In this document: piece after piece, positions 56,705 to 64,000 of the stretch
How the letters are laid out: the number at the start of each line of letters is the position of its first letter
How positions within the stretch are numbered: the first letter of the stretch is position 1
Assembly (NCBI GenBank): GCA_033961575.1
Contig: CM066732.1
Coordinates: 95,843,187-95,907,186 of the forward strand
DNA: 64,000 nucleotides
From: Aselliscus stoliczkanus
Lineage: Eukaryota > Chordata > Mammalia > Chiroptera > Hipposideridae
Direction: 5' to 3'
Notes under the pieces: model-generated
What the model saw: only the letters and a program-made list of their open reading frames with translations
Databases searched by the model: none
What the model was told of the DNA's origin: nothing
Program-made: the position numbers and the translations under genes

Positions 56705-57900
56705 TTGCTACCTCTTAATAACATTTTATACAGTTGTTCCTATAGAAACCTAGGACCACTTTTGTTAGATTTATTCCTAATTACTTTAGATTATCACATA
56801 TTATTTTCTCTTGTTAGTAATAAATAAATTGCAAGAGTTATCTTATCTTTTATGTTGCATCTTTCTTGTGCACCTGAAGGTGTCTCTCTCAGGCATATTC
56901 AATGACTCAAATTATTGAGTCATAGGGTATGTACACCTTCCACTGAAATTGCTCTGTGAATAATAACAACAAAAGAAAACCCCCACACCAATGTAAGTTG
57001 TCAGTAAACACCTCACAAATATTTAATGAAGGAAGTGTCCCAATTGAAATGATGAGACAAATTTTATCACATTGTTGCTACGGTACAGCCAAAGTCAGAC
57101 TGGAGGAGAGGCATGTTGAGAGTAGAGGATGGAATGTCTTGACAGTTTCAGAATAAGCATCAATAGGAGACTCAAGTCTCCTGAGAAGGAAAATGAGCCA
57201 CTTGTGGGAGAATCTCCAAGAAGTATAAAGAATTCAATTATAGAAGCTTGTTACTAAAGATACTGATTTTCTTTCTGGAAAAGCAAATTGGCCAAGTTAA
57301 AGGAAATAAAAAAATAACCACCAGCCCTAGATACTATCTTTTACGTCAAGTTTCTCAACATTAATGTCTACAGAGCTAGACTGGTTGCTAGGAGAAATAA
57401 AAAGGAAACACTTCAAATATATCTGGTATTAATGTTATATATTTATGTTTATATTTTTCATCTGATATGATCTCCTATAAATATGATAGTATTAACATCT
57501 CCTCTTTATAGATGACAAAACATAACCTCAGGAATATTAAACTCAAGATCCCAAATCCAGTCATTAATAAATCCATGACTTGACTCAAGAGCTCTCCATG
57601 TAAATTCCATGTCTTTTCCACTGTATCACAATACTTGAAAGAAAATTAGAGGATCCTGGTAAAAAGCTCTGATGCATGGAATTTTTAACTCCTTAGGGTA
57701 TGCTGGAGTTTTAAGACAGTAAGTATAACAGGCAAAGTACAAAGAAAATAAATTAGATATATTTAGTAATAATGACGACATACTCTTAAGTAGGTGTTAG
57801 AGTTGGAAGCCTGGCAAGAGGAGGACTTAATAAAGATAAATAAATTTAGCCATGAGAGTATAAAAACATGGCCTACAGAAAGCTTTAAAAATAGTTTTAC

Positions 57901-58019
57901 GGGCCGGCCAAGTGGCACGGTGGTTAAGTGCTGGCTTGGGAGGCCAGCGGCCCCGGTTCGGATCCCACATGTGAGGGCCAGTGACACTGCCCTCAAAAAA
58001 AAAAAAAAATGTAAAAAAA
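57901..58019 (+). mobile_element. Short type A SINE
   Basis: GGGCCGGCCAAGTGGCACGG ... GGTTCGGATCCCACATGTG then poly(A). Perfect 14-bp duplication AAAAATAGTTTTAC at 57887-57900 and 58020-58033. Confidence 0.9.
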
Positions 58020-58284
58020 AAAAATAGTTTTACACGTTTAGCTTCTTTTCTCCATTGTGGTTATTTATAATAGAGAAGATGTAACAAAGAGAGTAGGATT
58101 ATGAGGATGGATTTAAATATTTATAAAAGAATAATTTCAAATATTGCCTTAGAGTGGAGTGCAGTGGATAGTTCTGATGCTGATAATATCTCACATGTGG
58201 TTTGAGCTTTCATATACTTTATCTGAAGAGATATCCTCAGTGTCTACCTTGAAGTTGGAAGAATATGGTTGCTTAGCACTGGGG

Positions 58285-58470
58285 AGGATTGAGCTAGAGG
58301 GATAATAGCTAAAGGGTATGAAGTTTCTTTTTAAAGTGATGAAAATCTTCCAAAATTGATTGTGGTGATAGTACCACATATCTGTGAATATACTAAAACT
58401 GTTGAATTGGCACTTTAGATAGATGAATTGTATGGTTGTGCATTATATCTCAACAAAGCTGTAAAAAAAG
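58285..58470 (+). mobile_element. Old L1 3' end remnant
   Basis: GTGATGAAAATCTTCCAAAA, TTGTGGTGATAGTACCACA, TCTCAACAAAGCTGT are L1 tail phrases. Confidence 0.6.
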
Positions 58471-58479
58471 AAAAAGAAC

Positions 58480-61100
58480 AGCTGAAGAACTCGGAGACGA
58501 GATCTTCCCAGCATCATCTCCCTATACCCCCTTCCTTTTCCTAGATAACACCAAAAATAAAATAAAGTAAAATAAAATGAGGTTTGGAGGTTTTCTTAAA
58601 TTAATCTACTAGTAGTTATGTCCACATTTTAGCTCTTCAGTATAACCCCTAGCATGGTTATCACTGAAATCAAATAGAAAGTGATAATAGGATAGCCCAG
58701 AGGCCTATTCTAGCCCACATTTAAAGGTTCCATCAAGCCTGGGAAAGTGTTCTTCACTTGGTCCCTAGCAACCCTGAGTACTTGTACATGTCCTAGGCCT
58801 ATCCTAATCTGAATTCATACCCCGTAAGTCTGGGCCATACCTGGACAGATGTTGGGGGCAGGATGAATAACTACTCATCCATCTCTTCTCTTTACCGTGC
58901 TGTATTCCTGGGGAATGTTGCATGTCAGAGCTGTCAAAGGGGAGAAACCAGTTTGACTTCATGCCAGTGTCAAAAATCGACATAACTAGAAGGCTAGAGC
59001 TGAACAATGCACAATGCATCCTGAAGGAGAAGAGGGGTTCCTTGACGAGTTTTAACCTAGAGACAAACCCACTCATGGGTTCTAGGTTGTTTATACCACC
59101 GGCCCATTTTCTTTCCCTCTGTCAGCAGAGGATTGAGCAGGGCCTAGAAGACTTTCCATGTACTTGATCCCTCTTGACATGTGCTCAAGGCAAGTCCCAG
59201 GGCAAGTAGACCCGCTACTCCAAGAGGACCAAACACAGCTAGCTCCTAATACGCTCACTCGGTCTATAAAAAGTGTGAACCATTCAGGTATTTTCCCAGC
59301 ATCCTCTCCACCATAGTCAAATCTTAGAAGTCCTCACTGGTTTTCGGTCTCTTCTGTCACCCAGAGAGAAAAGGTAGTGCCAAATCCCACCTCTCCTTGG
59401 CGAAACACTTTGTTCTGTTTCATTCAACAACACCCTTTCCACGGTACCCTTTGCCCTACAAAACTCCATCCCTGGGATAGTAAAAACATACTGGAGCAAG
59501 TTTCCAGAGGACAGGGACGTTAACCAGGAGGGGATATCTATGTGTTCCATCTGTCTCCTAAGTTCCAACGTCTACAGTTCTCTGTTGTTTTCTTTTCTCT
59601 GGACTCAATTCGTAAGTTGGAGGGACAATTAGTGAGAAGAAGGGGTCACTCAGTGAGGCCCAGGGAGACTCTGAATTCATGCTGGTGATGAGCCATCCAC
59701 CAGACTAAGAGTTCATGGCACCTTGGTTTGAGATGTTGACTCTCACTATTCAGGACTTCTAACACAGACAGAACAAAGCTAACCAGTTAGAATATAGCTA
59801 AATGACACATTAATGCATTCAGGTTGAAACCCTGAAGTTGATTGGAAACTAATGTGTATCTATAATTGTGCTGGGCTAAGTTTTCTATGTGTACACAAGT
59901 TCCTTCTGGTTCCCAAGGAGCTGAACTGAACAAGCGGGCTCTGATAAACAGCCACTACCAGAACTATGGGCTTGTGGGGGGAGGGGAGAAAAACAAATTT
60001 TCAAAAAGGTGGGGTACTCCCCTGAGTAACTAAAACAATCAAAATGTGTCTAGAAGACACTAGAAGAAAGTGTAGATTTTTTTTTTTAAACTTGGAGTGA
60101 AGGAACCTTTTTAAACCTGCCATAAAATCCAGAAGTCATAAAGCAAAAGGCTGATAAATACAACATAAACAATTAATATAGCCCTAACCTAAAAATCATC
60201 ATAAGTCCCATAAAAAACAATTTCTTTAATATACAAAGAGCACCAGTATACCAAATTTTAAAAATTAACATCCCAATAGGAAAAGGGGTGAAGAAGAAAA
60301 AACAGAATTCATTCATTTGTTCAATAAATATTTACTGAATACAAGGCTTGGTTCTAGACACTGGAGAAACAACAAAGAAAAACAAATACCAAAGGTTAAT
60401 AAACATATGAAAAGGTTCTCAACTTCACTTATGATAAAATACTGTTTTTTAAAAGAATTGAAATACTTTTTTTCACTTACCAGATGTACAAAGAGTAAGC
60501 TTTGGGGATATAGGCACCACCATACACTAATGAACACGTGTAAATTGGCAGTCTCTTTTTAGAAGACTTTTATTTCTTACTTTAACACGTCTGATTTGTT
60601 GGAGTGGTTTTTTTTTTTTTACAAGTATCTATTATTACTCTTTATAATTAAAAAGTATTATATTTTAAAAATGAAATCATAAAAATCCTTTCTTTAGGGC
60701 CTTAGAAGAGTCCTAGTTTCTACATGAGTGAAGTTACAGTAAGACAGTTTGGTTTTCTATAGAGGCATGTTCTTCTTGGTTTAAGTCCTCAAAACACACT
60801 CTAGATTTGTATTTTTATTATTCAGTCTTTCATTCAGCAAACATTTATTGAGCTAACTGCTTCTATATCAAGCACTGGCTATTTAGTCTGATGAGGGAAA
60901 TATTAGATTAAATAATCGCAGTATAACATTAAAAATAATCACAACGTGACAAGACCAACAATAGAGATGTGTGCAAAGTATTTAGGAAGCTGAGAGGAGG
61001 CATCAGTAATTGCCAGTACAATTCAGCGAAGACTTTTCAGAGGAGATGATATTTGAGCCACTTCATGAGAAGAAAAGGAGTCTTTTTTTTTTTTTGTCAA
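58480..61100. other. Intergenic stretch largely free of recognisable repeats
   Basis: 58490-59960 is more GC-balanced than its surroundings and shows no SINE or L1 phrase. A TATA-like CTATAAAAAG is at 59262. L2-like TTCATTCATTTGTTCAATA at 60310. No convincing coding frame. Confidence 0.45.
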
Positions 61101-61485
61101 TGGTTTGCCACCGAAGAAACAAATGGGAAATGAAAAGAATCACATCAACATCAAAGCCATTTGAGAGGTAGATTGAGACAGGCCCACTGCCACTAGAATT
61201 ACAAATGTGAAATTAAGACGGCAACCATTGAGAGTTGGAGAAGGAGGCTGCCGACATGGGAGACGCCTGGATCTAAAAATTGAAGGCTGAGTGTGAACGT
61301 GACATCAATATCTCCCTGATGAAAACTGAGACCTTTAAGTACCTCAGAACATGGTCCTCAGAGAAAACATGATTATAGGAACATTTCAGGTTGACATTGC
61401 TGATCTGATTATTGATGCTGATAATGGTGCCCGTCAAGGTAGTATCTCAAGGAATGGCCAGGCTGGTGACCTTGCAATACCAGTC
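61101..61485 (+). pseudogene. EEF1A1P: EEF1A1-like processed pseudogene fragment
   Basis: Intronless match to the start of the translation elongation factor eEF1A1 mRNA. It begins with 5' UTR-like TTTGCCACCGAAGAAAC, then ATGGGAAATGAAAAG at 61123, and runs with several indels through stretches equivalent to the eEF1A N-terminal GTP-binding lobe (HINI, KAERERGI, ISLWKFET, NMITGTSQAD and ISKNGQ can be traced with substitutions). About the first 120 codons remain; the 3' part is missing. Frameshifts and stops show it is dead. No poly(A) end is seen, so it was truncated or rearranged after retroposition. Confidence 0.85.
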
Positions 61486-61833
61486 TGTATTTTTCTTTTC
61501 TTATAATGTCCTTTTCAGATTTTTATGTGAGGGTAATTAATATTGCCCTTACAAAATGATTTGAAATTGTCTTCTTTGTTCTATGAAAGACTTCACTTAA
61601 GATTATGTTTAAGGCCTTATTTGTTAGAGACATATGCTGGAATATTTACAGGGGAAATTATATGATATCTAGGATTTGTTTTAAAATACTTTAGAAAAAA
61701 AAAGAATAGGTGAAACAAGAATGATGGACTCATCATATTGATAATTCTGGTTATGTTTATGGGTACCTGGGGTTCACTATGTTATTTTCTGTACTTTTAA
61801 GTGTGTTAGAAATTTTTGCAAGAAAAGATTTTT

Positions 61834-61978
61834 TGTTTGTTTTTTAGCTGAGCCATCCTGCCACCTGTTGGCAAGCTCAGCAGCATCTCAGCTCGGGCTG
61901 GGAATCGAACTGCTGTCACTCAGAGCTCAGCTCGCACTCTTAAGTGAGCTTTTAACCAACTGAGCCACTCGGGCGGCC
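61834..61978 (-). mobile_element. Type B SINE, left member of a tandem pair
   Basis: TTTTTTAGCTGAGCCATCCT ... GAGCCACTCGGGCGGCCCC in reverse. The outer duplication CAAGAAAAG(A)TTTTT at 61819 recurs only after the next SINE, at 62087. Confidence 0.87.
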
Positions 61979-62086
61979 CCTCTTTTTCTTTTTTCAGGGC
62001 AGTGTCATTGGCCTCATATGTGGAACCCGAACCGGGGCTGCTGGCTTCCCAAGCCAGCGCTTAACCACCGCGCCACTCGGCTGGCC
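61979..62086 (-). mobile_element. Short type A SINE, right member of a tandem pair
   Basis: CAGGGCAGTGTCATTGGCCT ... GCGCCACTCGGCTGGCCC in reverse. Abuts the type B element with no host sequence of its own between them except a TCTTTTTCTTTTTT run. Confidence 0.87.
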
Positions 62087-62639
62087 CAAGAAAAGTTTTT
62101 TTTAAGGGACAATATTCTGTCTATCATCTTTCAGCACACTCAATTGTAATCAGTCATGATCTTAGAAACCCACAATGATGAAACCAGTCCATGCTTCCCT
62201 GGAGGAAAAGACATAGGATTGCCAACCTGATTAGTGGGTATAGAGACAATCCAAGGCTTCAAACAGTATTGGTTTAGTAGAAAGTCCTCACAGATGATTT
62301 TCTGTGCCTTGATCCAGTGCATATTAGAGTTTGACTATAGCAGCTTGTCCCCATTCCAACTAAAAATGCTACTGGACCTAGGATTTAGCCAATTTTCTTA
62401 CTATATGTATTGGCGTCAACAATTTCATATTTTCTCTTCTGGCTGTGGGATGGCTCAGTGGAACCCATTTTGTTATACCATCAATCGACTGGTATGTAAG
62501 TGAGAAGAGCACGCTGGAGCACTGAAGGTGTGCCCAAAACACACACAGAGCCTTTTGGAAAAGTATGGGAGGCTTACAAGTTCAAGCATTTAAGGTTTCC
62601 TCTGTCTGACCATAAGCTGACTAGTAAGCTAACTGGGAA

Positions 62640-64000
62640 GAAATGTTAGATGGACACTTAGGTTTTTTTCCATGTCTAGGCTATTGTGAATTATGCTGAA
62701 ATAAACATGGGACTACAGGGATCTCTTCAAGATCCTGTTTTCATTTTCCTCAGATGTATACGGAGAAGTGGGATTGTTGGATCGCATGGTAGTTCTATTT
62801 TTAATTTTGGGGGAACCTCCATACTATTTTCCGTAGTGGCTGCACCAATTTACATTTCTATCAACAGTGCACAAGGGTTCCCTTTTTATCTTTTTCCTTC
62901 CCAACACTTGTTATTGTTTGTCTTTTTTATAATAGCCATTCATAGAGATGTGGAATGATATCTCTCTATGGTTTTGATTTTTAATTCCCTGATGATTAGT
63001 GATGTTGAGCATCTTTTCATGTACCTGGTAGCCATTGGTATGTCTTTAGAAAAATGTCTATTCATTTCCTCTGCTCATTGTTCAAACAGATTTAGGGTGT
63101 TTTTTTTTTCTTTTCTATTGAGTTGTATTTTTGTATCTACTTTATGATATCTTTTCCTAACTCAAGATCACAAAGATTTTCTCCTGTGTTTTCTTCAAGA
63201 AGTTATATTTTAGGTTTTAGAGATTTTGGTCTATGATCCATTTCAAGTTACTTTATCTGTTGCAAGGCAAGGATCAAGGCTCATATTTTACATATGAATG
63301 TCCAATTGTTCCCACACCAATTTTTGAAAAGGTTATCCTTTCTCAATTGAATCACCTTGGACCTTTGGTTGATAATGAATTGACCAAATATATGTGATTC
63401 TATATCTGGACTTTATTTTTCCATCAATATATTTGTCTATATTTATATCAATATCACACAGTCTTGATTATTGTAGCTTTAGAAAAAGTCTTGTAATTAG
63501 ATAGTGTGAGTGCTCTATGTTCACAATTCTTTTGGCTATTCTAGATCCTTTGTTTCTTTTATATAAATTTTAGAATCAGCTTACCAATTTCTACCCTGTA
63601 AGGATCCTGGGATTTTCATTGGGGTTGTATTGAATCCATAGATAAATTTAGGAAGAATTAACAGCTTAACCATATTGACACTTCCATACATAAACAAGAT
63701 ATCTCTCCATTATTTTAGGCTTCTTTAATTTCTCTCATCAATTGTAGCTTCAACATACAAATCTTGCACATATTTTGTCAGATTTATCCCTAAGTTTTTC
63801 ATGATATTTTTTCTATTATAAATGGTATTTTTAACAGTTAAATTTCCAATTACTTATTGCTATTGTATAGAAGTAGATTTTTATATATTAATCTTGTGTT
63901 CTACAACATTATAATATTCACTTACAGTTTTAGTAACTTTTTAAAATTTTCTACATAGGTGATCATGTGATCTTCAAATAAAGACATGTCACAGGGAGAT
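62640..64000 (-). mobile_element. L1, minus strand, running off the window
   Basis: GGCTATTGTGAATTATGCTG, CCGTAGTGGCTGCACCAATT, TTGAGCATCTTTTCATGTAC and TTGAATCCATAGATAAATTT are clear reversed L1 ORF2/3' UTR phrases. Less diverged than the other minus-strand copies. Confidence 0.8.

Larger units (their letters stand above)
54960..56850 (-). mobile_element. Ancient L1, minus strand, with two SINE insertions
   Basis: AGCTTTATTGGGATATAATT, TGTATGCATCACCATAATC, GTTTATTTATCCAGTTAA, TTGAATCCATAGATCA are reversed L1 phrases. Interrupted by SINEs at 55698-55806 and 56598-56704, and by a (GA)n tract. Confidence 0.7.

Noticed and set aside
61836..62090. Perissodactyl ERE SINEs (would suggest a horse-like genome)
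   Set aside because: The GGGCCGGCC head is shared in style, but the body and VES-like tails differ from the ERE sequence I recall; bat origin fits better.

Overview
This is a mammalian nuclear window dominated by the 5' half of the chromatin-remodelling ATPase gene INO80, on the minus strand. Seventeen coding exons (exon 2 with the start codon through exon 18) lie between 755 and 33022. All have GT-AG borders and compatible phases, and together they encode residues 1 to about 740 of a protein of roughly 1560 residues. A CpG island at about 46300-47420 holds the probable non-coding first exon and the promoter. The rest of the gene (C-terminal helicase lobe) lies off the left edge. The right-hand 16 kb (47.4-64 kb) looks intergenic.

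Organism: the interspersed repeats point to a bat. About 30 copies of tRNA-derived SINEs are visible, many bounded by clear target-site duplications. Several carry the long tail (CTTCCCC...CAATAAAATCTTT) that I associate with bat VES/Rhin-1 type SINEs, and one tRNA-Ile-like VES element is at 6865. I lean to a rhinolophoid bat (horseshoe or leaf-nosed), but the family-level call is inference.

Layout: 1-33 kb, INO80 exons 18 to 2 separated by repeat-rich introns. 33-46.7 kb, the large intron 1, mostly SINEs, old L1, MIR and hAT remnants. 46.3-47.4 kb, the GC-rich promoter and exon 1, with a YY1 site, an inverted CCAAT box, an ETS/CRE composite, TCGCGA-type motifs and a downstream cluster of CACGTG E-boxes. 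47.4-64 kb, intergenic DNA with a 5S rRNA pseudogene fragment, an EEF1A1 processed-pseudogene fragment, nested and tandem SINEs and long minus-strand L1 remnants.

Encoded protein part: acidic/Glu-rich N-terminus, lysine-rich putative nuclear localisation region, DBINO/HSA region (binds actin and Arp subunits), then the first RecA-like ATPase lobe with Walker A (DEMGLGKT), motif Ia, Walker B (DEAQ) and motif III (TGTPIQN). No new enzyme system or cluster was found. The most interesting signals are a lineage-variable poly-Glu run in INO80, a layered upstream-ORF arrangement in its 5' UTR, a YY1 site in the gene of a YY1 cofactor, and unusual tandem and nested SINE insertions.
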